The notes under the pieces were generated by a model, which saw only the letters and a list, made by a program, of their open reading frames with translations, searched no databases and was not told where the DNA came from. Positions 43,413 through 52,587 of a DNA stretch of 64,000 nucleotides are shown here, piece by piece. The DNA comes from JASLQO01 sp002327525 (lineage in GTDB: Bacteria; Pseudomonadota; Gammaproteobacteria; Pseudomonadales; Azotimanducaceae): positions 186,001-250,000 of the forward strand of contig JASLQO010000032.1 of the NCBI GenBank assembly GCA_030744435.1, given 5' to 3'. Made by a program: the position numbers and the translations under genes. Each line of letters opens with the position of its first letter. The first letter of the stretch is position 1.

Positions 43413-46400
43413 TCAACACCCGCCGCCAGAAGATCCGGATCGCCGGAGAGTAAGCGCATTCGCAGAATTGCATGCGCTCAGCAACTTCAGTTTCCTTGAG
43501 GGTGCATCACACCCCGAAGAGCTGGTCGAGCAGGCGGCATCGCTCGGCTACAGCGCCATAGCGCTCACTGACATCTGTTCGTTCGCCGGCCTCGTCAAGG
43601 CGCACATGGCGGCGAAGGAACACGGCATTCATCTCATCATCGGCGCGCATTTCGATCTGGAAGAAGGCATACGCCTGATTTTGCTCGCCCCTACCCGCAG
43701 CGCCTACGGTCAGCTGGCCGGCCTGATCACGTGTTTGAAGCGGCGCTCTCCCAAGGGCGAGTACTACGCCACGCTCGACGACTTTCGATGGGGATGCGAT
43801 GAATGCCTCGCACTCTGGGCGCCAAACAACGAAGACATACAGACGCTCATCGAAAAGGGCCGCAAGGTACAGAGTCGCTTCGAGCATCTGTGGATTGCGT
43901 TGGAGTTGCTGCGCGAACAAAGCGATCTTGACAAGACCGCCAATGCACTGACGCTATCTACCCACCTGGATCTGCCCATCGTCGCCAGCAACGACGTGCG
44001 CGCACACATTGCTGCCCGGCAGCCGCTGCAGGATGTGATGAGTGCGGTACGCTTGAAGACCACGGTTGCAGAACTGAAGGCGGACGGCTTCGGCAATGCC
44101 GAACGCCACCTGCGCAGCATCGGAGAACTCGAAACCCTGTATCCGCCCGAGATGCTCGTTGAGACGCTCGCCATCGCCAGACGCTGTACCTTTTCGATGG
44201 ACGAGTTGCGCTACGAATACCCCGAGGAACTGGTTCCGCCGCACCTCACGCCGCACGAGTATCTACGCCAGCTCACGCTCTCCGGCGCGGCCGAACGCTG
44301 GCCCGACGGCATTCCGCACGAAACCCTGAACCTGCTCGAAAGCGAGCTCGAGCTGGTGCGCGAACTCGAGTACGAGTACTACTTCCTCACCGTGCAGGAC
44401 ATTGTCCAGTTCGCGCGCAGCCAGGGAATTCTCTGCCAGGGCCGCGGCTCTGCGGCGAATTCCGCGGTGTGCTACTGCCTGCACATCACTGAGGTCGACC
44501 CCTCCCGCATGCATCTGCTGTTCGAGCGTTTCGTCTCGAAAGAACGCGATGAGCCGCCCGACATCGATGTCGACTTCGAGCATGAGCGCCGCGAGGAAGT
44601 CATCCAGTACATCTACAAGCGCTACGGCCGTGACCGGGCCGCACTTGCAGCTACCGTGATCACCTACCGTCCCAAGAGTGCGATTCGCGACGTCGGCAAG
44701 GCACTCGGCATGGATCTGGATCTGGTCGACCTACTGGCCAAGTCCCTGGCCTGGTGGGACCGACGCGAAGAGCTCGGCAAACGTTTTCGAGCTGCCGGCC
44801 TCGACCCCGACCGTCAGCTGGCACGCCAGTTTCTGTACCTGGTAGAGGAGATCATGGGATTTCCGCGTCATTTGTCCCAGCACGTGGGGGGGTTTGTCAT
44901 CTCACGCGGCCCACTCGCACAACTGGTGCCGGTGGAAAACGCTAGCATGGATGACCGCACCGTCATCCAGTGGGACAAAGACGATCTGGAGGCACTGGGC
45001 CTGTTGAAGGTGGACGTGCTTGGGCTCGGCATGCTCACCGCCATTCGCAAGACACTGGCCATGTTAAACGCCTACCGCGGCACCGACCTCGGCGTGAGCA
45101 GCATCCCGCCCGAAGACCCGGCCACCTATCGCATGCTGCAGAAAGGCGACAGCATTGGCGTATTTCAAGTGGAATCGCGCGCGCAGATGTCCATGCTGCC
45201 GAGGCTCAAGCCCCAGCACTTCTACGACCTGGTGATCGAGGTGGCCATTGTGCGGCCGGGACCTATCCAGGGCGACATGGTGCATCCGTATCTGCGCCGG
45301 CGTCAGGGGCTGGAAGAGGTCACCTACTCCGATGACGCGGTGCGACGGGTGCTAGAGCGCACTCTCGGCATCCCAATCTTTCAGGAGCAGGTCATTGAAC
45401 TTGCTATGGTTGCGGCAGGCTTCAGTGGCGGCGAAGCAGATCAGCTACGGCGCGCCATGGCGGCCTGGAAACGGCGCGGCGGTCTCGAGAAATTCGAGCA
45501 GAAGCTCATCGACGGCATGCTCGAACGCGGCCACGACCAGGAATTTGCCGAACGCATTTTCAAGCAAATCCAGGGCTTCGGCGAATACGGTTTTCCTGAA
45601 TCGCACGCGGCGAGTTTCGCGCTCATGGTGTACGTCTCCGCCTGGCTGAAGCGCCATGAGCCGGCCGCCTTCTACTGCGGGCTGCTGAACAGCCTGCCCA
45701 TGGGATTCTATTCTCCGTCCCAGCTCATCCAGGATGCGAAGCGCCACGGCATCGAGATCCGGTCGGTGGACGTGCAGCGCAGCTGCTGGGACCATCACCT
45801 AGAGCCGCCCGCCTCCGACGGTCAGCCGGCCGTTCGCATGGGTTTGCGGCTGATAAAGGGGCTGGCGGAGGACGCTGGTCTCGCGATAGAAGCCTCGCGG
45901 CCTTTTACCGACACCGAAGACCTCGCCCAGTGCGCGGGGCTCAACCGTCAGACGCTCGAATTTCTAGCCCGCGCCGGCGCGCTCGAGAACCTCTCCGGCC
46001 ACCGCTACCAGGCACACTGGGATGTTGCCGCCGCACACGCACCCACGGCGCTGCAGGTGGCGAGCGAACAACAGCCCGAATACGAAACCAGCGTTTCCCT
46101 GCCTGGTCCCGGAGATGCCGAGAATGTGCTGGACGATTACCGCTATCTGAGTCTGAGCCTGGGTCCTCACCCACTGGCACTGCTGCGCGAGCGACTGGGC
46201 GGTTTCAGCACCGCCGCCGATCTTGAGCGTTGCCGACACGGCCAGTTCGTTCAGGTAGCCGGCATCGTCACTGGACGCCAGCGACCGGGCACCGCTACCG
46301 GAGTACTGTTCGTGACGCTGGAGGACGAGTCTGGAAACCTGAACATCGTGGTGTGGTCGTCTGTATTCGATCGTTTTCGCGCAGCGCTATTGCAAGGACG

Positions 46401-46548
46401 CCTATTGAAGATCAAGGGTGTGATGGAGCGTGAAGCGGAAGTAATTCACGTGGTGGCCGGACAGGTGACCGATGCGACATGTCTGCTCGGTGAGCTGGCG
46501 AGCCGCAAAGATATTGGTGCGGCATTCAACTCGCGCGACTTTCACTAA
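43396..46548 (+). CDS. dnaE2: Error-prone DNA polymerase III alpha subunit
   Basis: A C-family replicative-type polymerase that carries out lesion bypass in the SOS mutasome. The 1050 residues have an N-terminal PHP domain (AFAELHALSNFSFLEGASHP), the catalytic palm with QGRGSAANSAVCYCLHIT and the acidic motif PPDIDVDFEHERR, LSQHVGGFVISRGPL and GFPESHAASFALMVYVSAWL, then an OB fold near the C terminus (VQVAGIVTGRQRPG). ATG 43396 overlaps the imuB 3' end; the longer in-frame start at 43318 would be inside imuB. The length matches DnaE2 rather than DnaE1 (about 1160). It converges with the XrtA ATPase gene 10 bp away. Confidence 0.96.
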   Translation: MATSVNQHPPPEDPDRRRVSAFAELHALSNFSFLEGASHPEELVEQAASLGYSAIALTDICSFAGLVKAHMAAKEHGIHLIIGAHFDLEEGIRLILLAPTRSAYGQLAGLITCLKRRSPKGEYYATLDDFRWGCDECLALWAPNNEDIQTLIEKGRKVQSRFEHLWIALELLREQSDLDKTANALTLSTHLDLPIVASNDVRAHIAARQPLQDVMSAVRLKTTVAELKADGFGNAERHLRSIGELETLYPPEMLVETLAIARRCTFSMDELRYEYPEELVPPHLTPHEYLRQLTLSGAAERWPDGIPHETLNLLESELELVRELEYEYYFLTVQDIVQFARSQGILCQGRGSAANSAVCYCLHITEVDPSRMHLLFERFVSKERDEPPDIDVDFEHERREEVIQYIYKRYGRDRAALAATVITYRPKSAIRDVGKALGMDLDLVDLLAKSLAWWDRREELGKRFRAAGLDPDRQLARQFLYLVEEIMGFPRHLSQHVGGFVISRGPLAQLVPVENASMDDRTVIQWDKDDLEALGLLKVDVLGLGMLTAIRKTLAMLNAYRGTDLGVSSIPPEDPATYRMLQKGDSIGVFQVESRAQMSMLPRLKPQHFYDLVIEVAIVRPGPIQGDMVHPYLRRRQGLEEVTYSDDAVRRVLERTLGIPIFQEQVIELAMVAAGFSGGEADQLRRAMAAWKRRGGLEKFEQKLIDGMLERGHDQEFAERIFKQIQGFGEYGFPESHAASFALMVYVSAWLKRHEPAAFYCGLLNSLPMGFYSPSQLIQDAKRHGIEIRSVDVQRSCWDHHLEPPASDGQPAVRMGLRLIKGLAEDAGLAIEASRPFTDTEDLAQCAGLNRQTLEFLARAGALENLSGHRYQAHWDVAAAHAPTALQVASEQQPEYETSVSLPGPGDAENVLDDYRYLSLSLGPHPLALLRERLGGFSTAADLERCRHGQFVQVAGIVTGRQRPGTATGVLFVTLEDESGNLNIVVWSSVFDRFRAALLQGRLLKIKGVMEREAEVIHVVAGQVTDATCLLGELASRKDIGAAFNSRDFH

Positions 46549-46558
46549 GGTTCGGGAA

Positions 46559-47668
46559 TCAGGCGCGCTTACGCTTCTTCGAGGGCCCAGGTTCACGCAT
46601 CTGATGTAGTACATCTTCGAGGATGAGGCGGATAAAGGAGAGCTCCTCTTTCAATTCCGCGATTTCCGGCTTAAGCCCTGCACCGAGACCGTCCACGGCG
46701 CGTTCGAGCGCCGCCAGCCGTTGCTGCAGGTTGGCTTTGTCGAACATGTCCCGTGCCGCCTCCTCCAACGCGGCCCCGGCGGGAGGTATGCCCGGAGGTG
46801 AATCAACGGGTTGAGCGAGTGTATGGGTCGGTGCCTGTGCGGGCTTGCCCGCTTCGAACTCACCGCCGATCTCATCAGCGACGATATCTACCGCCTCGCC
46901 GGTGATCTCTTCGTTTTCTTCGAGAAAGGTGTACAGCAGCAATCTGTCACACAGATTGTTGATACGCCTGGGCACGCCTTCGGTAGCCCTGAAGATAGCA
47001 CCGAAGGCATCGTCTGCGAATGACGGCCGATTTTTCCAGCCCGCATGCGTGAGCCGATGCTCTATATAGGTGCGTGTTTCTTCGTCGTTGAGCGGATTGA
47101 GGTGATAGGTAGCAATGACCCGTTGACGCAGCTGTTCGAAACCTTCCGATAACAGTGTTGCGCGAAACTCCTGCTGACCGAGCAGGAATATCTGAACCAG
47201 CGGTTTACCATCGAGTTGGAAATTGGACAGCATGCGCAACTCCTCAATGGAGCGCGCAGGCAGATTCTGTGCCTCGTCTACGACCAGTAGTACCCTGCGT
47301 CCCTCCTGTTCGTATTGCACGAACGCGTCCTGCAATCCCTGCAGGAGGGCTGCCTTGTTGGGGTTCTGGCGTACCCGAAAACCGAACTTGGTGGCCACCA
47401 GTTGCAGTAGCTCACCTTCTCCCAGCTGAGTGGTGACGATGGTACCAACCATCAGAGAGTCGTCTTTCAGTTCCTTCAGCAGTGCCTGGACAAGCGTGGT
47501 CTTGCCGGTTCCGACATCCCCGGTAATGACGATGAACCCATCGGCCTGATCGAGTCCGTACTGAAGAAACGACAGCGCCCGCTGATGCTCCTGACTGGGA
47601 TAGTAGAAAGACGCGTCGGGCGAGAGCTGAAACGGCTTCGCATTAAGGCCAAAATATTCTTTATACAT
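46559..47668 (-). CDS. XrtA/PEP-CTERM-associated ATPase
   Basis: A GspA/ExeA-like AAA ATPase of the kind found in exosortase-A exopolysaccharide loci (TIGR03015 pattern). It has 369 residues. The N terminus is MYKEYFGLNAKPFQLSPDAS, Walker A is GDVGTGKTTL (50-59), Walker B is LLVVDEAQN, and EGVPRRINNLCDRLLLY is a sensor-like segment. A Pro/Ala linker (about 270-300) and a C-terminal coiled-coil replace the peptidoglycan-binding domain of GspA. It is the only PEP-CTERM-type gene in this part of the window; its exosortase and sugar transferase lie at 0-3 kb. It converges with dnaE2. Confidence 0.88.
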   Translation of the reverse strand: MYKEYFGLNAKPFQLSPDASFYYPSQEHQRALSFLQYGLDQADGFIVITGDVGTGKTTLVQALLKELKDDSLMVGTIVTTQLGEGELLQLVATKFGFRVRQNPNKAALLQGLQDAFVQYEQEGRRVLLVVDEAQNLPARSIEELRMLSNFQLDGKPLVQIFLLGQQEFRATLLSEGFEQLRQRVIATYHLNPLNDEETRTYIEHRLTHAGWKNRPSFADDAFGAIFRATEGVPRRINNLCDRLLLYTFLEENEEITGEAVDIVADEIGGEFEAGKPAQAPTHTLAQPVDSPPGIPPAGAALEEAARDMFDKANLQQRLAALERAVDGLGAGLKPEIAELKEELSFIRLILEDVLHQMREPGPSKKRKRA

Positions 47669-47821
47669 GGTCCAGCATTCTACCTATCGGTGTCGGAAAG
47701 CTATGTAAGTTCTTGTAAAATTTGAGACTTGAGCGGTATTCTGCGACCGTGCGAAACATTTATATCCTACATCAACTGGTCGATCAAACGACGATCGACC
47801 GCTGGCTTTGAAGCAAATCTC

Positions 47822-49111
47822 ATGCATACTCTGACAACGGACTTGTCCGAAATACGAATCGCCGTCGTAGGTCTCGGCTATGTGGGCCTGCCGCTCGCGG
47901 TGGCATTTAGTCATCAGTATCCCACCGCAGGTTACGACATCGACGCTGGCCGGGTCGAAGCGCTCAGAAGCGGCGTGGACGACACACTCGAGGTCACAGG
48001 CGAAGAACTGGCCCAGGCGGACAGGCTCAACTTCACCTCGCAAGTGCACGACCTCACGAACTGCAACACCTTTCTGGTCACCGTACCCACGCCCATCGAT
48101 GGCTTCAAGCGCCCGGACATGGGCGCGCTACGCTCGGCGAGTCACGCCGTGGGCGAGGTTCTGTCGCCCGGTGATGTCGTGGTGTTCGAGTCCACAGTCT
48201 ATCCCGGAGCGACCGAAGAGGTATGCGTCCCCATTCTCGAGCGGGCATCCAGTATGACGCTGAATGACGATTTCTACGTCGGTTACAGCCCCGAGCGCAT
48301 CAACCCCGGGGATAAGACCCACCGACTCGCCGACATCATCAAGGTCACGTCCGGATCTACGCCGGAGGCCGCCGAACATATCGACGCACTTTACGCCAGC
48401 GTGGTAACAGCCGGCACACACAGAGCGAGCAGCATCAAAGTCGCAGAAGCGGCCAAGGTCATCGAGAACACACAACGTGATCTCAATATCGCGCTGGTCA
48501 ACGAACTTGCGCTGATTTTCGAGCGCCTGGACATCGACACGCACGAGGTGCTGGCCGCTTCCGGCACCAAGTGGAACTTCCTGCCCTTCACACCCGGACT
48601 CGTGGGCGGACACTGCATCGGTGTTGACCCCTACTACCTCACGCACAAGGCGCAGGAGATTGGCTACCACCCGGAGATCATCCTCGCCGGACGCCGCATC
48701 AACGACCGCATGGGAGAATTGGTGGCCGATCGCATCGTCAAGCTCATGACCAGACAGGGCATCAGCGTACTGGGCAGCCGCGCGCTCATCCTGGGACTTG
48801 CGTTCAAGCAAAACTGCCCAGACATTCGCAATACGCGTGTGGTTGACCTGGTGGCTGCCTTCGAGGCCTACCACATGAGTGTCGACGTCTACGATCCCTG
48901 GGTCGACCCGAGGGACGCCTGCGAGGAATACAGCATCAACATTGTGACGCAACCGGCCCAGCAGCGGTACGACACGATTGTGCTCGCTGTCGCACACGAC
49001 GAATTCATCGAAATGGGCGCACAGGCCATCAACGCCTTTGGCAAGCCCAGCCACATCCTCTTCGACATCAAGAACTGTCTGCCGCGCGAAGCGGTAACGG
49101 CTCGTCTCTAA
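47822..49111 (+). CDS. UDP-N-acetylhexosamine dehydrogenase, TviB/WbpO-like
   Basis: A nucleotide-sugar dehydrogenase that would make a UDP-N-acetyl-hexosaminuronic acid for capsule or exopolysaccharide. The 429 residues (ATG 47822) contain IRIAVVGLGYVGLPLAVAFS, VTVPTPIDGFKRPDMGAL, the catalytic Cys in LVGGHCIGVDPYYLTHKA and GLAFKQNCPDIRNTRVVDLV. The pattern is the TviB/VipA/WbpO group rather than UDP-glucose dehydrogenase. It is the first of a run with the epimerase (three bases later) and galE, all on the plus strand. The in-frame ATG at 47729 would add 31 residues and is less likely. Confidence 0.92.
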   Translation: MHTLTTDLSEIRIAVVGLGYVGLPLAVAFSHQYPTAGYDIDAGRVEALRSGVDDTLEVTGEELAQADRLNFTSQVHDLTNCNTFLVTVPTPIDGFKRPDMGALRSASHAVGEVLSPGDVVVFESTVYPGATEEVCVPILERASSMTLNDDFYVGYSPERINPGDKTHRLADIIKVTSGSTPEAAEHIDALYASVVTAGTHRASSIKVAEAAKVIENTQRDLNIALVNELALIFERLDIDTHEVLAASGTKWNFLPFTPGLVGGHCIGVDPYYLTHKAQEIGYHPEIILAGRRINDRMGELVADRIVKLMTRQGISVLGSRALILGLAFKQNCPDIRNTRVVDLVAAFEAYHMSVDVYDPWVDPRDACEEYSINIVTQPAQQRYDTIVLAVAHDEFIEMGAQAINAFGKPSHILFDIKNCLPREAVTARL

Positions 49112-49114
49112 CAG

Positions 49115-50122
49115 ATGCGCATCGTCGTTACAGGCGCAGCTGGATTCATCGGTTCCTTCACCAGTCTCGCACTACTGGACCGCGGTGATGAAGTCATCGG
49201 TATCGATAACTTGAACGACTACTACGATGTCGCGCTCAAGGAAGCGCGCTTATCCCGACTGACCGCACACGACGGATTCAGCTTTCATCGTATCGATATC
49301 GCCGATGCGCAAGCGATGCACATGGTCTTTGAACGAGACAAACCCGACCGGATCATTCATCTGGCTGCTCAGGCCGGCGTGCGCTACTCCCTCGAAAACC
49401 CGCAAGCGTATATAGACGCCAACGTCACCGGGTTTGTCAACATACTCGAATGTGCCCGCCACACCGGGACTCAGCATCTGGTGTTCGCCTCGACGAGTTC
49501 AGTGTACGGTGCAAACACCAACATGCCATTCTCGGAACACCGCAGCGTCGATCACCCGCTGAGCCTCTATGCCGCCACCAAGAAATCGAACGAACTGATG
49601 GCGCACACCTACAGTCATCTGTTTGCTCTACCCTGCACGGGCCTGCGTTTTTTCACAGTGTACGGCCCCTGGGGACGCCCGGACATGGCCCTGTTTCTAT
49701 TCACACGCAAGATGCTGGCCGGCGAACCCATCGACGTATTCAACTACGGCCATCACAAGCGCGATTTCACCTATGTCGACGATATCGTGGAGGGAGTGGT
49801 GCGTGTGCTCGACCAACCCGCCGTCGCTGACGACGCCTGGATGAGCGACGCTCCCGATCCCGCATCTTCGTCCGTACCCTATCGCCTCTACAACATCGGT
49901 AGCAACAACCCTGTGGACCTCACTCGTTACATCGACATACTGGAACAGGAACTCGGCGTGCGTGCCCAGCGTAATCTGCTCCCACTGCAACCGGGTGATG
50001 TACCAGATACTTACGCGGACGTTACAGACTTGGCCGAGAACCTCGGGTACAAACCTGCCACTACCGTAGAAACCGGTATTCATAACTTCGTCACCTGGTA
50101 CCGCGAGTACTACCGAGTTTAG
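49115..50122 (+). CDS. UDP-glucuronate 4-epimerase
   Basis: A short-chain dehydrogenase-type epimerase that converts UDP-glucuronate to UDP-galacturonate, using the product of ugd. The 335 residues have the NAD motif GAAGFIGSFTSLALLDRG, LAAQAGVRYSLENPQAY, the catalytic YxxxK in SLYAATKK (Tyr, Lys), MPFSEHRSVDHPLS and LRFFTVYGPWGRPDMALF. These match the CapI/LspL family closely. It starts three bases after the TviB-like gene and is followed by galE 25 bp on, so it is in one operon. A WbpP-type N-acetyl specificity is possible, because the neighbour makes an N-acetylated uronate. Confidence 0.9.
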   Translation: MRIVVTGAAGFIGSFTSLALLDRGDEVIGIDNLNDYYDVALKEARLSRLTAHDGFSFHRIDIADAQAMHMVFERDKPDRIIHLAAQAGVRYSLENPQAYIDANVTGFVNILECARHTGTQHLVFASTSSVYGANTNMPFSEHRSVDHPLSLYAATKKSNELMAHTYSHLFALPCTGLRFFTVYGPWGRPDMALFLFTRKMLAGEPIDVFNYGHHKRDFTYVDDIVEGVVRVLDQPAVADDAWMSDAPDPASSSVPYRLYNIGSNNPVDLTRYIDILEQELGVRAQRNLLPLQPGDVPDTYADVTDLAENLGYKPATTVETGIHNFVTWYREYYRV

Positions 50123-50147
50123 CGGCAGCTAGAGCAAGGGGACGTAT

Positions 50148-51176
50148 ATGCGCAAGCAGGGAACCAAGGTTCTGGTCACAGGCGGTGCCGGCTACATCGG
50201 AAGCCACATGTCGGTCGAGCTGCTGCAGGCAGGCTTTGACGTGGTCGTGCTCGACAATCTCTCCAACTCAAGTGTCTCCTCCGTCGAGGCCGTTCAGCGC
50301 ATCACCCAGAAGAAGCTGGCATTCGCAAGAGGCGACATCCGCGACGAGGATTGTCTCTCGAGCCTGTTCGAAGAACACGATTTCGAGGCGGTCCTGCACT
50401 TCGCGGGGCTGAAAGCGGTGGGTGAGTCAGTTGCCTCGCCCATGAAGTACTACGACCACAACGTCAACGGCACGTTGCGGCTGCTGGAAGCCATGCGCTA
50501 TGCAGACTGCAAGACGCTGGTCTTCAGCTCGTCTGCCACCGTCTACGGCGTGCCCGAAGAGATGCCCATCACCGAAGACTTTCCGACGGGTGCCATCAAC
50601 CCGTACGGACAGACCAAGCTCATGATCGAGCACATGCTGCGCGACCTCTACGGCTCGGACGACAGCTGGCGCATCTCGATCCTTCGCTACTTCAACCCCG
50701 TGGGAGCCCACGCCTCGGGGGAAATCGGTGAAGATCCCAACGACATCCCCAACAATCTGATGCCCTACATCAGCCAGGTCGCAGTGGGCCGCTTGCCGCA
50801 CCTGCGCGTGTGGGGTAACGACTATCCAACCCCGGATGGAACCGGGGTTCGCGACTACATTCACGTCGTAGACCTGGCACGCGGCCATCTTAAGGCTCTC
50901 GAGTACATCGAAGACAATCCGGGATTGTCCATCCACAATCTCGGTACGGGAAACGGTTACTCGGTGCTCCAGGCACTCTCTGCCTTCGAGAAAGCCTGCG
51001 GCAAGAACCTGCCCTTCGAGATTGCCGAACGCCGTACTGGCGATGCCGCGGTCTCTTACGCCGACCCGTCCAAAGCCGAGGCCGAACTCGGATGGAAAGC
51101 CGAATACGATCTCGAACGCATGTGCGAGGACATCTGGCGCTGGCAGAGCAAACACCCCGAGGGATTCAGCGACTAG
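50148..51176 (+). CDS. galE: UDP-glucose 4-epimerase
   Basis: Interconverts UDP-glucose and UDP-galactose. It has 342 residues. The NAD motif is VTGGAGYIGSHMSVELLQAG, followed by VLHFAGLKAVGESV, the catalytic SSSATVYG and PYGQTKLMIEHML (Tyr and Lys), RYFNPVGAHASGEIGEDP, and YPTPDGTGVRDYIHVVDLA near the substrate site. The length and motifs are those of GalE. It is the last gene of the nucleotide-sugar run and the final protein gene before tRNA-Ser. Confidence 0.95.
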   Translation: MRKQGTKVLVTGGAGYIGSHMSVELLQAGFDVVVLDNLSNSSVSSVEAVQRITQKKLAFARGDIRDEDCLSSLFEEHDFEAVLHFAGLKAVGESVASPMKYYDHNVNGTLRLLEAMRYADCKTLVFSSSATVYGVPEEMPITEDFPTGAINPYGQTKLMIEHMLRDLYGSDDSWRISILRYFNPVGAHASGEIGEDPNDIPNNLMPYISQVAVGRLPHLRVWGNDYPTPDGTGVRDYIHVVDLARGHLKALEYIEDNPGLSIHNLGTGNGYSVLQALSAFEKACGKNLPFEIAERRTGDAAVSYADPSKAEAELGWKAEYDLERMCEDIWRWQSKHPEGFSD

Positions 51177-51214
51177 TCCGGCCACACCCGGCGATGATAG
51201 AGTGCGCATCCTCC

Positions 51215-51302
51215 GGAGGGGTGGCTGAGCGGTCGAAAGCACTGGTCTTGAAAACCAGCGAGGGTAACACCTCCCAGGGTTCGAATCCCTGCCCCTCCGC
51301 CA
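51215..51302 (+). tRNA. tRNA-Ser(UGA)
   Basis: 88 nt with a genome-encoded CCA end. The acceptor stem GGAGGGG pairs with the 3' CCCCTCC before the discriminator G and CCA. The anticodon stem CTGGT/ACCAG encloses loop CTTGAAA, giving anticodon UGA for UCN codons. A long variable arm (GAGGGTAACACCTC) and TTCGAAT in the T loop confirm class II tRNA-Ser. It lies 38 bp after galE. Confidence 0.97.
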
Positions 51303-52069
51303 CTCAAGGCCGGGTCCTTACCGGGGACATGGTTTAGAGAATATACCGCAGATGTGGTTTGCACATTTTCCGGTATGGCCATGAAGGGTTTGTGCTCGAT
51401 TCCACGCATCCCTGGTGTAAACCGTAAGCTATGTGTCGGGAAGCTCGTGCGTATCTACTTAATTTGTAGGTCTTTTATGATGCCACTCATCCCATAACCT
51501 ACAAATCCACCCACAACTGAAATCCGATGGGTAAAGCTCACAACCGTGTGCGTAACTTTGCCACCCTGGTGGTCTTGTCGCTGGCGGCGCGTTGACCACT
51601 CGCAGAATCGTCGCTCCAGGATTCCCTGGCACCTGCCGGAAAGCGAACACTTCTCGCTCATATCAAACATGCCTGTCGACTCGCAAGACACTCGCGCGAT
51701 CGCATTTGCCAGGGCATCACAGTTCAAAAGGATAGCCTTCGACGACGATATCGCTGGCTATATGCGGCCATCTCTACGCGGCAATCGAGTGGTGTCCTCG
51801 GGCCAGGTGCAAGCAGGCGGCAGATGCACTGGAGCAACTCAAGCGCGGCGATGAGAACCACGACTGAGATAGTCTTGTAGCAGTCGCGGCGCTCTTAACG
51901 TCAGCAGCCAGACCATACTCGAACTACCGTCAATTCGCTCGACGGGACCGCCAAGTAAAATCCCAAATGCGCCTAGATTCAATCCGTGGAATTGCGGACA
52001 CGTTCGGTGGCCACTCGCGCCTCAACTCGACTATGCTGAGCGTTTGACCATACATGAACACGGACACTC
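51303..52069. other. Gene-poor stretch after tRNA-Ser
   Basis: About 770 bp with no recognised gene. Several short open frames on both strands lack family-like composition. One long-armed inverted repeat (51462-51506) is present. The stretch is next to a tRNA, a common integration site, but I see no direct repeat of the tRNA 3' end, integrase or transposase. Confidence 0.6.
51462..51506. repeat. 10-bp inverted repeat in tRNA-downstream gap
   Basis: Arms ATTTGTAGGT (51462-51471) and ACCTACAAAT (51497-51506) with a 25-bp spacer. It could be the end pair of a small relic element or an operator. No further support. Confidence 0.5.
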
Positions 52070-52458
52070 ATGACGCAGCCCGAAACATACGAACAGTGGC
52101 AGCACAAAGCGCTGGTGGAAGACCTGAAATCGGGTGCCCAGCGTTGGAAAGAGCAGGAGAGCACCCCGCTGTACGACTACAAGCTCATCCGCTTCAGGCT
52201 GGATGAGTTGCGCAACATACGCGCGAGCGGCGGCGACCAAGCTCTGCTGTTCTACCTGGATGAGGGCCTGCACGCCAACATGGCCGGCATGGGTGCCCAG
52301 GCGCTCATTCGCGAAGGCGAACGCTCCACCTGGCGAAGCTCGAAATGATCCGTAATTGCACCAACATCAGCCGCTGCATCGAGACGGTACTGCAGGAGTT
52401 GGATCATCGGGCCGAGACCCAGGCTGCACCGCTGATTAGCGAAGCCGTTGCTTCCTGA
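52070..52458 (+). pseudogene. DUF3336-like small protein, frameshifted
   Basis: The first frame (ATG 52070) has TPLYDYKLIRFRLDELRNIR and ALLFYLDEGLHANMAGMGAQ, the pattern of the DUF3336 segment that precedes patatin-like lipase domains. After GAQALIREG, near 52310-52330, the frame meets TGA at 52346-52348. Another + frame continues TLHLAKLEMIRN and CIETVLQELDHRAETQAAPL to TGA 52456-52458. The lipase domain itself is absent. Read together they give a protein of about 129 residues, so either an indel breaks a short DUF3336-type gene or the second frame is coincidental. The function of the short form is unknown. Confidence 0.5.
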
Positions 52459-52587
52459 TTCGAAGCATGCCGGTCAACCAGCCTACCCTTCGGTCGCTGA
52501 CCGCTCGATCTATCAAGGCGAACGTGATCCAGACCGATTTCCCAGCGCTCAGCGATCGCTATACTCCGGCTTTTCGATCAGAGCACC

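Noticed and set aside
51303..52069. Prophage or integrative-element remnant at tRNA-Ser
   Set aside because: No integrase, transposase or duplicated tRNA end could be seen, so only a weak finding is kept.
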